The notes beneath the pieces were generated by a model, which was given only the letters and a program-made list of their open reading frames with translations, was not told the DNA's origin and ran no database searches. A stretch of 58,934 nucleotides of DNA from the NCBI GenBank assembly GCA_964529715.1, contig CAZGXI010000030.1, positions 1 through 58,934 on the forward strand, given 5' to 3'. This DNA comes from CAZGXI01 sp964529715. Lineage in GTDB: Bacteria; Chloroflexota; Anaerolineae; Aggregatilineales; Ch27. The position numbers were made by a program, and so were the translations under genes. Below are positions 16,647 through 25,542 of this stretch, piece after piece. How positions within the stretch are numbered: position 1 is the stretch's first letter; every line of letters begins with the position of its first letter.

Positions 16647-17438
16647 GTGACGCCTAACCCGACCGATGGCCGCTATGCCATTGAGATTCGCAACGTGAAC
16701 GTGTTCTACGGCGACAAACAAGCCGTCCGTGATGTCAATGTGCCGATTATCCGCCACAGGATCACGGCCTTCATCGGGCCGTCCGGCTGCGGCAAGACCA
16801 CCGTCCTGCGCACCATGAACCGCATGAACGACCTGATCCCCGGCGCGCGCACCGAGGGCGAGGTGATCTTTCGCGGCCAGAACCTCTACGAGGCGGGCGT
16901 GGACCCGGTGGAAGTGCGGCGGCGCGTGGGCATGGTTTTCCAAAAGCCCAACCCCTTCCCCAAGAGCATCTTCGAGAATGTGGCCTATGGGCCGCGCATC
17001 CTGGGCATTAGGGACCGGGGCGTTTTGCAGGAGATCGTCGAACGCAGCCTGCGCCAGGCCGCCCTGTGGGACGAAGTGAAAGACGACCTCAAAAAGTCCG
17101 GCCTGGCGCTTTCTGGCGGGCAGCAGCAGCGGTTGTGCATCGCGCGCGCCATCGCCGTCGAGCCGGAAGTGATCCTGATGGACGAGCCGTGTTCGGCGTT
17201 GGACCCCATCGCCACACAGCGCATCGAAGACCTGATGCGCGATCTCGTGACCGACTACACCATCGTGATTGTGACGCACAACATGCAGCAGGCGACGCGC
17301 GTCTCTGACTTCACGGCCTTCTTCACCACCGACGAAAGCCGCGTGGGGCAGCTTGTAGAATACGACCGGACAGATAAGCTGTTCAGCAGCCCATCTGACC
17401 CCCGCACTGCCGATTACATTCACGGACGCTTCGGCTAA
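16647..17438 (+). CDS. pstB: phosphate ABC transporter ATP-binding protein PstB
   Basis: 263 residues. IEIRNVNVFYGDKQAVRDVN opens the domain; Walker A is GPSGCGKTT, followed by the PstB-specific VLRTMNRMNDLIPGA. The Q-loop is FQKPNPFPKSIFENV, the signature ALSGGQQQRLCIARA, Walker B VILMDEPCSALDP and the switch VTHNMQQA. A GTG start at 16647 with GGAAAGAGA upstream gives the standard length; the open frame begins earlier without conserved sequence. Last gene of the pst operon. Confidence 0.95.
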   Translation: MTPNPTDGRYAIEIRNVNVFYGDKQAVRDVNVPIIRHRITAFIGPSGCGKTTVLRTMNRMNDLIPGARTEGEVIFRGQNLYEAGVDPVEVRRRVGMVFQKPNPFPKSIFENVAYGPRILGIRDRGVLQEIVERSLRQAALWDEVKDDLKKSGLALSGGQQQRLCIARAIAVEPEVILMDEPCSALDPIATQRIEDLMRDLVTDYTIVIVTHNMQQATRVSDFTAFFTTDESRVGQLVEYDRTDKLFSSPSDPRTADYIHGRFG

Positions 17439-17450
17439 CGCGGCTGGTAA

Positions 17451-17549
17451 AGTTCTGAGTTCAAAGTTTTGAGTTCTGAGTTTAGAACGACCCTGCCGGA
17501 TGGCTCGGACAGATGCTAAACCCAGAACTCAGCATTCAAAACTCCGAAC
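17451..17549. repeat. imperfect inverted repeat between convergent operons
   Basis: Arms 17451-17485 and 17516-17549 pair with a few mismatches (core AGTTCTGAGTTTAG against CTAAACCCAGAACT). The left arm itself consists of repeated GAGTTCT/AAGTTTT words. It separates pstB from the convergent sugar-transporter operon and could terminate both. Confidence 0.65.
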
Positions 17550-17593
17550 CTATCTATCCTAACGGTTGGTGTTTCTCTGATCCCCTGCTGCTC

Positions 17594-18469
17594 TTACTTG
17601 CCCGACCCCAGCGTAAGCCCCTGGATGAAGTAACGTTGCAAGAAGACGAACATGATCAGCGTCGGCAGAGTCGCCAGCAGCGCGCCCGCCGTGATCACCG
17701 GCCAGTCGGTGTTGTACTGGCCGCGCAGCGTCGCCAGCCCCGCCGTCACCGGACGCAGCGAGTCCGACTGCACCAGGATGATCGCCCACAGGTAGTCGTT
17801 GAATACCCAGGTGAATTCCAGCGTCGCCAGGGCCGCCAGCGCCGGCAGCGTCAGCGGCAGCATGATCTGCCAGTAGATGCGGAACTCGTTGCAGCCATCC
17901 ACGCGCGCCGCGTCCAGAATCTCGCCCGGCACCGTGCGCATGAAGTTGCGCAGCACGAAGGTGCAAAAGCCCAACTGAAACGCGATGTGGATCAGGATCA
18001 ACGCGCCGTAGGTGTTGTAGAGGCCGATGGCGTTGGTCAGGCGGAACACCGGCAGCAGCAAAATCTGGAACGGGAGCATCGTCCCGGCCACGTACATGAA
18101 GTAGAAGAACAGGTTGCCCCGGAACTTGAAGCGCGCCAGGGCATAGGCGCTCATCGAGGACAGGAACAGCATCCCGAACAAGGACGGGATGGTGATGATG
18201 AAGCTGTTGAGCAGGTATTTGTTCACCTGCGCGTTGGTCCAGGCTTCCTCGAAGTTGCGCAGCGAAAGCTGCTGCGGAATGCTCCAAAAGCCGTGGATGG
18301 CGATGTCGTCCATCGTGCGGAACGAGGTGATGAACGCCGCGATCACCGGCAGCAGCCACAACAGGGTCAGCACCGTCAGGCCGCCGTACTTGAGGATCGC
18401 GCCGACGAACTGCTGGGAGGCCGTCGCCCCGGAAACCCGTTTACTGGACATTTGCGTAGCTACGGTCAT
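17594..18469 (-). CDS. carbohydrate ABC transporter permease, MalG type
   Basis: 291 residues with six predicted membrane helices. The C-terminal half has the binding-protein-dependent transport motif: AARVDGCNEFRIYWQIMLPL (EAA loop) followed by TLPALAALATLEFTWVFNDY. This is a CUT1-family permease of the MalG/UgpE type. It starts 10 bp after the stop of the MalF-type gene. There is no ATPase gene in the cluster, so a shared MsmK-like ATPase is probably used. Confidence 0.9.
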   Translation of the reverse strand: MTVATQMSSKRVSGATASQQFVGAILKYGGLTVLTLLWLLPVIAAFITSFRTMDDIAIHGFWSIPQQLSLRNFEEAWTNAQVNKYLLNSFIITIPSLFGMLFLSSMSAYALARFKFRGNLFFYFMYVAGTMLPFQILLLPVFRLTNAIGLYNTYGALILIHIAFQLGFCTFVLRNFMRTVPGEILDAARVDGCNEFRIYWQIMLPLTLPALAALATLEFTWVFNDYLWAIILVQSDSLRPVTAGLATLRGQYNTDWPVITAGALLATLPTLIMFVFLQRYFIQGLTLGSGK

Positions 18470-18479
18470 GGCTGGCCTC

Positions 18480-19841
18480 CTAGTATTCCAGTTCGTCCTT
18501 GACGACGCGCGACAGGTAGAAGCCGATGAAGATCATGCTGATGGCGAACAACACCACCGCCACCGCCGCCGCATAGCCCATGCGGTAGTTGTTGAAGGCT
18601 TCCATATACATGAAGTTCGCCAGCACCTGTGTGCTTTGCCCGCCGCGCGTCATGATCGCCACCAGGTCGAAGGCGCGCAGCGAGTCGATGATCGAGATGA
18701 CGATCACGATGGTCGTCACCGGGGCCAGCAGCGGCAGTACCACCCGCCGGAACAGGTTCCAGCGGTCCGCGCCGTCTACGATGGCCGCCTCGACTAGGCT
18801 GGGGTCGATGTTCTTCAGCCCGGCCAAGTACAGCACCATCACGTAGCCGACCTGCCGCCACACCGCCGCCAGGATCACACACCAGATCGCCAGGTCGCGG
18901 TCGCCCAACCAGCCGGGCGTCTCCTCGACCCCTAACCCGGTCAGGAAGGAATTGAGCAACCCCAGGCGCGGGTTGTACACCCAGGCCCATACCAGCCCAA
19001 TCACGGCAAAAGACAGCACCAGCGGCGAATAGAAGCTGACCTTATAGAAGCGCCCGCCCCGCATCTCGGTGTTGAAGATCAAGGCCAGTCCCAGGCCCAT
19101 CGTCGTGGGAATGGTGATGAAGATAATCAGCCAGCGCGCGTTGTTCAACAGCGCCTCGCCAAACACACGGTCCTGGGTAAACAACCGCTGGTAATTCGCC
19201 AGGCCCACAAACGTCGGCGTCGAAACGCCGTCCCAGTTGGTCAGGCTGAGGTAAAAGGTGTAAAAGGTCGGCGCGATAATCCAGATCAGGTACAGGATCA
19301 GGGGCACGATCAGGAATAGATAGGGCACTGCCTTCGGCGGGACGGCGGGCAGGCGCAGACGCGCCCCCGGTAGACTGACCGTCACCCGCGGCAGGGTCAT
19401 CACCACCTGCAAGATCATGCCCGCCGCCGCGAGCAGAGTCGTCCAAAACCCCAGGCCCGGACGTGCGATAGTGTCGGTGTCGTTCCACTGTGCCAGCGTG
19501 ATCAGGCAGTAGATCAACATCACCAGCCCGGCAACCAGGGTCAGCGTCGAGGCCAGGCGGCCCCGCTCTGGCACCAAGACGCCCCACAGCGCCAGCGCCA
19601 CGCCGATCAACGAAATCAGGGGGATCAGCCCGATGGCTAACGTCACCGGGATGCCGGGCACGCCGGAAAGGTGGTCGGCCATCAGCTTGGCGGCGTTATC
19701 CACCAACTGCGCCCCGTGCCAGGGCATGAAAATGAAGGCAATCAGCAGCAGGGCCGAACATAGCAGGCCCACGAAATTGGCGCCCGAAAAGTCAATCGTC
19801 GCTTCGCTGCGCAGCGCGCGCTCGCCGGTGAGTGCAGTCAT
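18480..19841 (-). CDS. carbohydrate ABC transporter permease, MalF type, with extra N-terminal membrane region
   Basis: 453 residues, about 150 more than a usual CUT1 MalF-type permease. Residues 20-160 carry about four extra hydrophobic helices (for example ALLLIAFIFMPWHG and LTLVAGLVMLIYCLITLAQW). The standard core begins near AVPYLFLIVPLILYLIWIIA and has SLTNWDG, EAAIVDGADRWNLFRRVVLP (EAA loop) and TQVLANFMYMEAFNN. The start at 19841 has GGGAGAAA upstream. It sits between the binding protein and MalG-type genes. Confidence 0.88.
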   Translation of the reverse strand: MTALTGERALRSEATIDFSGANFVGLLCSALLLIAFIFMPWHGAQLVDNAAKLMADHLSGVPGIPVTLAIGLIPLISLIGVALALWGVLVPERGRLASTLTLVAGLVMLIYCLITLAQWNDTDTIARPGLGFWTTLLAAAGMILQVVMTLPRVTVSLPGARLRLPAVPPKAVPYLFLIVPLILYLIWIIAPTFYTFYLSLTNWDGVSTPTFVGLANYQRLFTQDRVFGEALLNNARWLIIFITIPTTMGLGLALIFNTEMRGGRFYKVSFYSPLVLSFAVIGLVWAWVYNPRLGLLNSFLTGLGVEETPGWLGDRDLAIWCVILAAVWRQVGYVMVLYLAGLKNIDPSLVEAAIVDGADRWNLFRRVVLPLLAPVTTIVIVISIIDSLRAFDLVAIMTRGGQSTQVLANFMYMEAFNNYRMGYAAAVAVVLFAISMIFIGFYLSRVVKDELEY

Positions 19842-19895
19842 CTGAGTTTCTCCCTGCGGTGGCAAAACGAGCCGGGGACGAAGGCGCAAACGCCC

Positions 19896-19938
19896 GTCAG
19901 GGGCATGGCAGGTCCGACGACGCTGCCATACCCCTGAC
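19896..19938 (-). promoter_or_regulatory. intercistronic hairpin between binding-protein and permease genes
   Basis: Arms 19896-19911 and 19923-19938 pair over 16 positions with one mismatch (GTCAGGGG...ATGGCAG); the loop is 11 nt. The location suits differential expression of the binding protein over the permeases. Confidence 0.65.
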
Positions 19939-19971
19939 TTTAACGCACAAACCGTTCAGCAGCCAGTGAAC

Positions 19972-21252
19972 TTACGAACCTTGCTGCTCTTCCAGGTTGC
20001 GCAGACGTTCGGCTTCCAGTTCTTCCAGCAGGCTGTCGATGCTGCTGGGATCATCCCAGAAACGCTGGAACACGTCCATGCCCGCTTCGGCCATGGGCGG
20101 GGTAGTGTCGCGGTCATAGAACTGCGCGACGTAGTCGGCACCCTGGATGAGCGCGATACCCTTCTGCGTGGCGGGGGAAGCGCCGGAGATGTCCACGTCG
20201 GTGCGGGTCGGCAGGCGGCCCAACTGGTCGAAGGCCATCTGCTGCACTTCACGCGAGCCGAGGAAGGCCAGGAAGGCCATCGCGCCTTCGGGGTTACGGG
20301 CCTGCGCCGCCAGGAAGAAGCCGTCGGTCGGGGCGTCTTCGCCAATCGGCACATCCGGGTTGATGATCGGGAAGCGGAAGAAGTCGAGGTCCTCTTCCAG
20401 TTCATCCGGGTAGGAGTCGAGGATGAACTGGCCCATCAGGTACATGGCCGCCTCGCCCTGGGCCATCGGATCGATGGCTTCCTGCCAGTCGTAGGCCGCC
20501 GGGTCATCGATGAAGCAGTTATGCTCAAAGAGCTGGTTCCAAGTATCGAACACCGCGCGCACGCGCTCGTCGGTGTAGGATTCCTGGAGCAGCATCAGGT
20601 TGATGTGGAACTCTGGGCCGTTGATGCGCATATCCAGGTAGTCGAACCATGCGGCGGCGGGCCACTTGAAGCGATTGCCGATGGTGATCGGGGTGATCCC
20701 GGCGGCGTTCAGCGCGTCGCAGGCGCCCAGGAACTCATCCCAGGTTTCGGGCACTTCGGTAATGCCGGCCTGCTCGAAGAGCGACGGACGATAGTACACG
20801 GCCCACCAGTAGTACGATGTCGGCAGGAAGTAGTAGCCGTCGCCCACGCGGGCCAGCGCCTCAAAGCCGGGGGCATACACCTCGCTGAAGCCCTCTTCTT
20901 CCCACATGCTGGTGAAGTCGAGGATCAGGCCGCGGTCGATGAAGAAGCGGGCACGGTTGCCGGCAAACCAGGTCAGCACGTCGGGAGCGGGCTGCGCGGT
21001 CAGGTACGCGCGCAGGGCCTGCTTGAAGTCCTCGTGCGCCACGATGCTATGGTCCACCGGCATTTCCGGGTGCGCTTCGTTCCACATGGCGACGATCTGC
21101 TCGTCGAAGGCGCGCGGGATCGGGTCGCCGTTGTAGGAGATGTAGGCAATGCGCCCACCTTCTTGGGCGAGCACGGGCACAACCATCGCCACCAGCATCA
21201 GCAGGGTCACAAGCAGCCCCAGCCGGGTTACGGGTTTATTGAAACGGGACAT
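19972..21252 (-). CDS. extracellular sugar-binding protein (CUT1 family)
   Basis: 426 residues. Signal peptide with hydrophobic core LGLLVTLLMLVAMVVPVLA and a probable cut after VLA; no lipobox Cys. The mature part follows the SBP_bac_1 pattern (IVAMWNEAHPEMPVDHSIVA, LTAQPAPDVLTWFAG, IGNRFKWPAAAWFDY, GEAAMYLMGQFILDSY, then PTDGFFLAAQA). The start at 21252 is set by the signal peptide and by AAAGGAG upstream. First gene of the sugar operon, with a strong promoter about 235 bp upstream. The sugar is unknown. Confidence 0.9.
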   Translation of the reverse strand: MSRFNKPVTRLGLLVTLLMLVAMVVPVLAQEGGRIAYISYNGDPIPRAFDEQIVAMWNEAHPEMPVDHSIVAHEDFKQALRAYLTAQPAPDVLTWFAGNRARFFIDRGLILDFTSMWEEEGFSEVYAPGFEALARVGDGYYFLPTSYYWWAVYYRPSLFEQAGITEVPETWDEFLGACDALNAAGITPITIGNRFKWPAAAWFDYLDMRINGPEFHINLMLLQESYTDERVRAVFDTWNQLFEHNCFIDDPAAYDWQEAIDPMAQGEAAMYLMGQFILDSYPDELEEDLDFFRFPIINPDVPIGEDAPTDGFFLAAQARNPEGAMAFLAFLGSREVQQMAFDQLGRLPTRTDVDISGASPATQKGIALIQGADYVAQFYDRDTTPPMAEAGMDVFQRFWDDPSSIDSLLEELEAERLRNLEEQQGS

Positions 21253-21485
21253 TCTTTCTCGCTCCTTTTGCCTGCAAAAAACCACACAACAGCAAACGGC
21301 AGCATGGGGGAAAATTCGGATTTTACCTGGGGACACCTCCTCACTCCAGCGATCAACACCATCGCGGTGCAGCAGTTGGGGATGCATACAATCCGTCGCA
21401 GCGTGCGCGGTCGACGAAATGGGCGGCAGGGACCACCAGAGATTCGACAATTTAATTAATCAATCGAAAAAATTAAATCATGTTC
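21253..21485 (-). other. long 5' leader of the sugar operon with operator-like AT-rich motif
   Basis: About 230 nt of untranslated leader. Just downstream of the promoter lies an AT-rich segment (about 21450-21478) with interleaved TTAATCAATCG and AATTAA words that could be a repressor operator. No riboswitch is recognised. Confidence 0.35.
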
Positions 21486-21513
21486 ATTATACACGATCCG
21501 GGTTGTGTGTCAA
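21486..21513 (-). promoter_or_regulatory. near-consensus sigma70 promoter of the sugar ABC operon
   Basis: On the minus strand TTGACA (21508-21513) and TATAAT (21486-21491) are both perfect, with a 16-bp spacer. The best promoter seen in the window. Confidence 0.75.
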
Positions 21514-21669
21514 GCACAACGCCGTCCTTTGCCGGGCGACGACAACCTGCCCACCGACAGCCTGGGACTACCTCGTGCGGCGATCTCGTGTCGGCGGTCG
21601 TGCCGGGGTATTCTCTGTCGCTGGATTGATGAACCCGGCATCACGTACCCTTCTGGAGGCACCCGCCCG

Positions 21670-22911
21670 ATGCGTCTTTTCCGCCCGATCACTGCCCTAC
21701 TGCTGGCTATCCTGGCGCTGACCCTCTCGGCCTGCGCTGCCGGGACCGGCGCGGCCCCGACCCTCACGCCCGACCCGGCCCTGGCCCTCACCGCCGCCGC
21801 CCTGTTCCCCACGCCGCTCCCCGCTGCCACCGCCACAGCGACGCCCGTTGCGCGCGGGGACGACAGCGAGCAGATCGCCGCGCTGCTGGGCCAGATGGAA
21901 AACGCCGTCTTGCGCGAGAACCGCGACGCCTACCTGGCGCTGGTGGACCTGGCCGATCCGGTGTTTGCCCTGGAACACACCCGCTGGGTCGAAGACTGGG
22001 CCGGGCCGCTGATCGTCAGCCGCTTCGACCTGACCCTGCGCAACCTGACCATCGACGGCGACACGGCCACCGGCGATCTGACGATGGCCTGGACCACCCG
22101 CAGCGGCTTCGACACACTCTACAACCCGCCGCAGGTCAGCCGGGGCGCAGATTTTCCGGCGCGCTTCACGCGCGGGCGTGATGGGGCGTGGCGCTATGCG
22201 GGTGAAGCCTGGGCCGTGACGCTGGAGACGGAGCACTTCCGTGTGCGGGCCATGCCCGGCCTCGAAGCAACCGCGCAGGCGACGCTGGCCCTGCTGCCGG
22301 AGGTTTACGCGCACGTCACAACCAGCACGGGACACACGCCCGGCGGCGTGCAGGAGATCAAGCTGTACGACAACGCCTGGGATATGGTCGCCACCATCGC
22401 CCTGAGCCTGCCGGAGATCCGGGGCTGGAATGAGCCAGGCGAGTCGCTGAAGCTGGTGATAGATCGCTCAGACGAGGGGCCAGACGCTTACGTGTTGGCG
22501 CACGAGTACACGCACTTCGTCTACTTCGACCTGGCCGGGACGACGCACGGGCACGCGCCCTGGTGGCTGGTGGAAGGCCAGGCCGTGTATGTGGGCGGGC
22601 GCTTCCTGACCCTGTCGGATCAAAACAACCGTCTGCGCCAGGTACAGGAGTGGGCCGCGCGTGGCAGGCTCGTCGATTGGGACTCGATCAGCGATTTCGC
22701 GCGCACGCCGGAGGAATTGTGGCCCTACGTCTATCCGCAGGGCTATGCGATGGTCCGCTACGTGGTGGAGACTTACGGCCAGGAAACGTTCAACGCCTGG
22801 GTAAACGCGATGGCCGGGGAACTTGATCTGGCCGAGGCGACGCGGTCTGTGCTGGGGGTGAGCTTTGGCGAACTGGACCAAGCCTTCCGCGCCTGGCTAA
22901 GCGAAGCGTAA
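21670..22911 (+). CDS. lipoprotein with gluzincin metallopeptidase (MA-like) domain
   Basis: 413 residues. The lipoprotein signal ends ALTLSACAAG (lipobox LSAC). A Pro/Thr/Ala-rich linker leads to an SnoaL/NTF2-like segment (about 75-185), followed by a peptidase domain with VLAHEYTHFVYFD (HExxH zinc motif) and the downstream glutamate in WWLVEGQAVYVGG. It is predicted to be anchored outside the membrane and hydrolyse peptides. The start at 21670 has GGAGG upstream. Of the exported proteins recognised here it is the only one with a lipobox. Substrate unknown. Confidence 0.82.
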   Translation: MRLFRPITALLLAILALTLSACAAGTGAAPTLTPDPALALTAAALFPTPLPAATATATPVARGDDSEQIAALLGQMENAVLRENRDAYLALVDLADPVFALEHTRWVEDWAGPLIVSRFDLTLRNLTIDGDTATGDLTMAWTTRSGFDTLYNPPQVSRGADFPARFTRGRDGAWRYAGEAWAVTLETEHFRVRAMPGLEATAQATLALLPEVYAHVTTSTGHTPGGVQEIKLYDNAWDMVATIALSLPEIRGWNEPGESLKLVIDRSDEGPDAYVLAHEYTHFVYFDLAGTTHGHAPWWLVEGQAVYVGGRFLTLSDQNNRLRQVQEWAARGRLVDWDSISDFARTPEELWPYVYPQGYAMVRYVVETYGQETFNAWVNAMAGELDLAEATRSVLGVSFGELDQAFRAWLSEA

Positions 22912-22918
22912 CGGCACG

Positions 22919-23884
22919 CTAGCGCAGGCGCAGGCGCGTGATCTGGCCCTCTTGAAAGCCGCTGGAGCGGTAAAAGGCGCGCGCGATGTCGCTGGCGCTC
23001 TCGGTGTTCACGAACATGTCCGTCATATCCAGGCGGTCGGCGCGGCGCAGGGCGGCTTCCAACAGGGCCGCCCCGACCCCCCGACGGCGGAAGCTCGGAT
23101 CGACGGCCATCGCGTCCAGCCAGCCCAGGCTGCCGGTCAGCGTCGTCACACGCGCCAGCGCCACGAAGCCGATCACCTGCGGCTGCGGGCCGTAGGTCTC
23201 CGCCGCAAAGACGATCAGGCCTGCGTTCTCGCGGAAACGCTGCCCCACCGCGCGGCGAAGCTCCGGGTCGGGCGACACCCTGCCGGGGATAAGAGCGGCC
23301 AGTTCCAGCACGCGGTCGGCGTCGGCGGGGCTGGCCTCACGGATGTAGAAATCGCGGTGTTCCACCACGCTGGGGCGGTCCGACACGGCGCGGCGGTGCG
23401 CCCGCCAGCGGTCGATAGCCTGGCGATGCGTGCGGAAGGGCAGTTCCGGCAGGTCGTCCGGCGCAAAGACGCGCGCCTCGGCGGCGTCGTCCCCACCGCG
23501 CAGCTCCCCGCCGACGGGCCGGGCGCGGTAGAAGACGATGATCCCGCTGGTGGGCGGGCCATCTGGAAACGAAAAGACGCCCACCATCTCGTTTAGCGCC
23601 ACGTCCAGGCCGGTTTCTTCACGCCCTTCGCGGATGGCGGCCTCTTCCACGCTCTCGTCGGCCTCGATAAAGCCGCTCGGCAGCGCCCAGCGGTCGGCGT
23701 GTGGCGGATGCCCACGCCGGATGAGCACCAGCCCACCTTCCATCTCAATCAGCAGGCCCACCGCCGGGACCGGGTTCTGGTAGTAGACGAAGCCGCACTC
23801 GCGGCAGACGGGGCGTTCCCGCCCGGCGGCTTCAGCGCGGGTGAGGGCCGCACCGCAGTTGGGGCAGTACGTAGGCGTGGTCAT
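22919..23884 (-). CDS. zinc ribbon-NUDIX hydrolase-GNAT acetyltransferase fusion
   Basis: 321 residues in three parts. A zinc ribbon (CPNCGAAL and CRECGFVYYQNP) is followed by a NUDIX domain whose box GFIEADESVEEAAIREGREE plus TGL fits GX5EX7REUXEEXGU. After about residue 165 comes a GNAT domain with LDAMAVDPSFRRRGVGAALL and ARAFYRSSGF. NUDIX enzymes with this ribbon resemble NADH pyrophosphatase (NudC-like) but the substrate is open. Start at 23884 is chosen because the ribbon begins there. It follows the aminotransferase gene across a 96-bp gap that contains an inverted repeat. Confidence 0.85.
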   Translation of the reverse strand: MTTPTYCPNCGAALTRAEAAGRERPVCRECGFVYYQNPVPAVGLLIEMEGGLVLIRRGHPPHADRWALPSGFIEADESVEEAAIREGREETGLDVALNEMVGVFSFPDGPPTSGIIVFYRARPVGGELRGGDDAAEARVFAPDDLPELPFRTHRQAIDRWRAHRRAVSDRPSVVEHRDFYIREASPADADRVLELAALIPGRVSPDPELRRAVGQRFRENAGLIVFAAETYGPQPQVIGFVALARVTTLTGSLGWLDAMAVDPSFRRRGVGAALLEAALRRADRLDMTDMFVNTESASDIARAFYRSSGFQEGQITRLRLR

Positions 23885-23907
23885 CGGATCGCTTTCGGGC
23901 AAAAAGC

Positions 23908-23992
23908 GTACACAGATGACACAGATGCGGCAGGATTGACGCCGATTCCACAAATCTGCGCCAATCTGTTTTTATCTGTGTCATCGGTGTAC
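23908..23992. repeat. inverted repeat overlapping a stop codon
   Basis: Arms 23908-23926 and 23974-23992 pair at 18 of 19 positions (GTACACAGATGACACAGAT). The right arm covers the stop and last codons of the aminotransferase. The intervening sequence has ATCTGCGCC-type words typical of dispersed repeats. Confidence 0.7.
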
Positions 23993-25096
23993 CGTTTTCA
24001 CGTACTCGTCCAGGCGGGCGACGGCTTCGGGCACGTTGCGTCGCCCGAACCCGATTCTAAAGCGCCCGCCGCCGAAGTCAAAATTGCGCCCCGGCGCAAA
24101 CAAGACCCCCTGCCGTTCCACCAGATCGTGGCAGAAGGCATCCACGTCGCCCAGGCGATACGCCGGAAAGGCCACCGACCCGGCTTTGGGCCGCTGCCAG
24201 TCAAACGCTGCGGGGTAGCAGGCGAAGAAAGCGTCCAGCACGTCCAGGTTCGTGCGGATGATGTCCAGGTTGCGCGCGGCGATCCGTTCGCGGTGGCGCA
24301 GCGCCAGCGCCGATAAAAACTCGCTCGGTGCAGCGGTGCAAATGGTGGTGTAGTCCTTGAAGGCCGCCATCGCCGCGTAAACGGCGCGGCGGCGTGTGGC
24401 GATCCAGCCCAGGCGCAGGCCCGCCAGCCCATAAGTCTTGGACATCACGCCCAGCGACACGGCGTTTTCATACAGATCGCACGCGGCAGGCAGGCGGTCC
24501 GCCGGGTCCAGTTCCAGCCCCCGGTAAACCTCGTCGAAGAACAGCAGCAGGCCGCGCTCCTGCACGATGTCCACAATGGCCGCCTGGGTCGCGCGGTCCA
24601 TCAGATAGCCGGTGGGATTGTGCGGGCAGTTGATCACAACGGCGCGCGTGTTTGGGCGCAGGCTGTGCCGCAAGACATCCGGGTCGAGCGCCCAGCCGCG
24701 CGCGGGGTCGCCCTGCCAGCGCGTGACCTGGCAGCCGAGCGCCTCGGCCACCTGGTAGAGCGACTGGTAGCCGGGGAAATGAACCACCAGATGATCACCC
24801 GGCTGGAGGACGACGTTCATAAAGATGAAGATCGCCTCCTCCGCCCCGGCGAAGACCAGCACATCTTCCGGCGCGATCTGCGTATACAGGCGCGCGATCT
24901 CTGCCCGCAGCGCCGGGCTGCCCGGTGACTCGGTGTAGCCAAGCCACAACTGCCGGAAGGCGTCTTCTGCTCCTGGCTCCAGCGCCAACAGATCGGCCAG
25001 GGACATCGATTCGCAGTCAGAGGCGCACAGCAGATACGGCGCGCTGAACTCGTACTGCGCGAAGAACCGTTCCAGCTTGAACGGCGGGATGTGCAC
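23981..25096 (-). CDS. PLP-dependent aminotransferase class I/II
   Basis: 371 residues of fold type I. NCPHNPTG at about 157-163 is the substrate-binding block, LLFFDEVYRGL holds the PLP-stacking Asp and Tyr, and Lys220 in MSKTYGLAGLRLGW is the Schiff-base lysine. FRIGFGRRN near the end supplies the carboxylate-binding Arg. The start is GTG at 25096, with a GGAGGAG site immediately upstream. Amino-acid specificity is not evident. The last codons overlap the inverted repeat. Confidence 0.88.
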   Translation of the reverse strand: MHIPPFKLERFFAQYEFSAPYLLCASDCESMSLADLLALEPGAEDAFRQLWLGYTESPGSPALRAEIARLYTQIAPEDVLVFAGAEEAIFIFMNVVLQPGDHLVVHFPGYQSLYQVAEALGCQVTRWQGDPARGWALDPDVLRHSLRPNTRAVVINCPHNPTGYLMDRATQAAIVDIVQERGLLLFFDEVYRGLELDPADRLPAACDLYENAVSLGVMSKTYGLAGLRLGWIATRRRAVYAAMAAFKDYTTICTAAPSEFLSALALRHRERIAARNLDIIRTNLDVLDAFFACYPAAFDWQRPKAGSVAFPAYRLGDVDAFCHDLVERQGVLFAPGRNFDFGGGRFRIGFGRRNVPEAVARLDEYVKTVHR

Positions 25097-25172
25097 ATCT
25101 CCTCCCTTAAAAATTTCACCGCAAAGACCGCAAAGGGACCGCTGTGCTCTTGGTGTACTTTACGGTAAAGAC

Positions 25173-25523
25173 TTAACCATGCCGCCGCATCCCGACGACG
25201 CGCTCCACATCGATGACGAACAGGATACCGGTGTTCGGCAGCAACAGATCGCCCAACACCTTACCCGCCGCTTCAATCAAAGCGTCTACCAACGGGGCTT
25301 CCACAATCGAAAAGATGATCTCGCTGGTCTCTTCCAGATCGCGCAGCACGCTCGCCATCGAGACGAACAGCGGCAGTTCCAGCGACCGGCTACGCTCTTG
25401 CAAACGACGCAGTCCGTAGCTGGCAAGCAGAGTCACGCCCGGCGCGCCCGCCGCCTGCCAGGCTTCGGCAATCTCCAGCGCCTTGTCCGTTTGCGAGGTA
25501 ATCAAAAACACCGCTTTAGGCAT
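25173..25523 (-). CDS. PII-like signalling protein next to a cation antiporter
   Basis: 116 residues with beta-alpha-beta pattern. The C-terminal part, ALIEAAGKVLG, NTGILFVIDVERVVGM, resembles the GlnB-family ending (G..GKIFVxxVexVvrI). The T-loop tyrosine motif of true GlnB/GlnK is absent, so it is not a canonical nitrogen PII. It starts 19 bp after the stop of a CPA2 antiporter gene; PII-like proteins are known partners of transporters, so regulation of the antiporter by a nucleotide is plausible. Recognition rests on the C-terminal signature and predicted fold. Confidence 0.65.
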   Translation of the reverse strand: MPKAVFLITSQTDKALEIAEAWQAAGAPGVTLLASYGLRRLQERSRSLELPLFVSMASVLRDLEETSEIIFSIVEAPLVDALIEAAGKVLGDLLLPNTGILFVIDVERVVGMRRHG

Positions 25524-25542
25524 GATCCTCTTCCTTATACCA

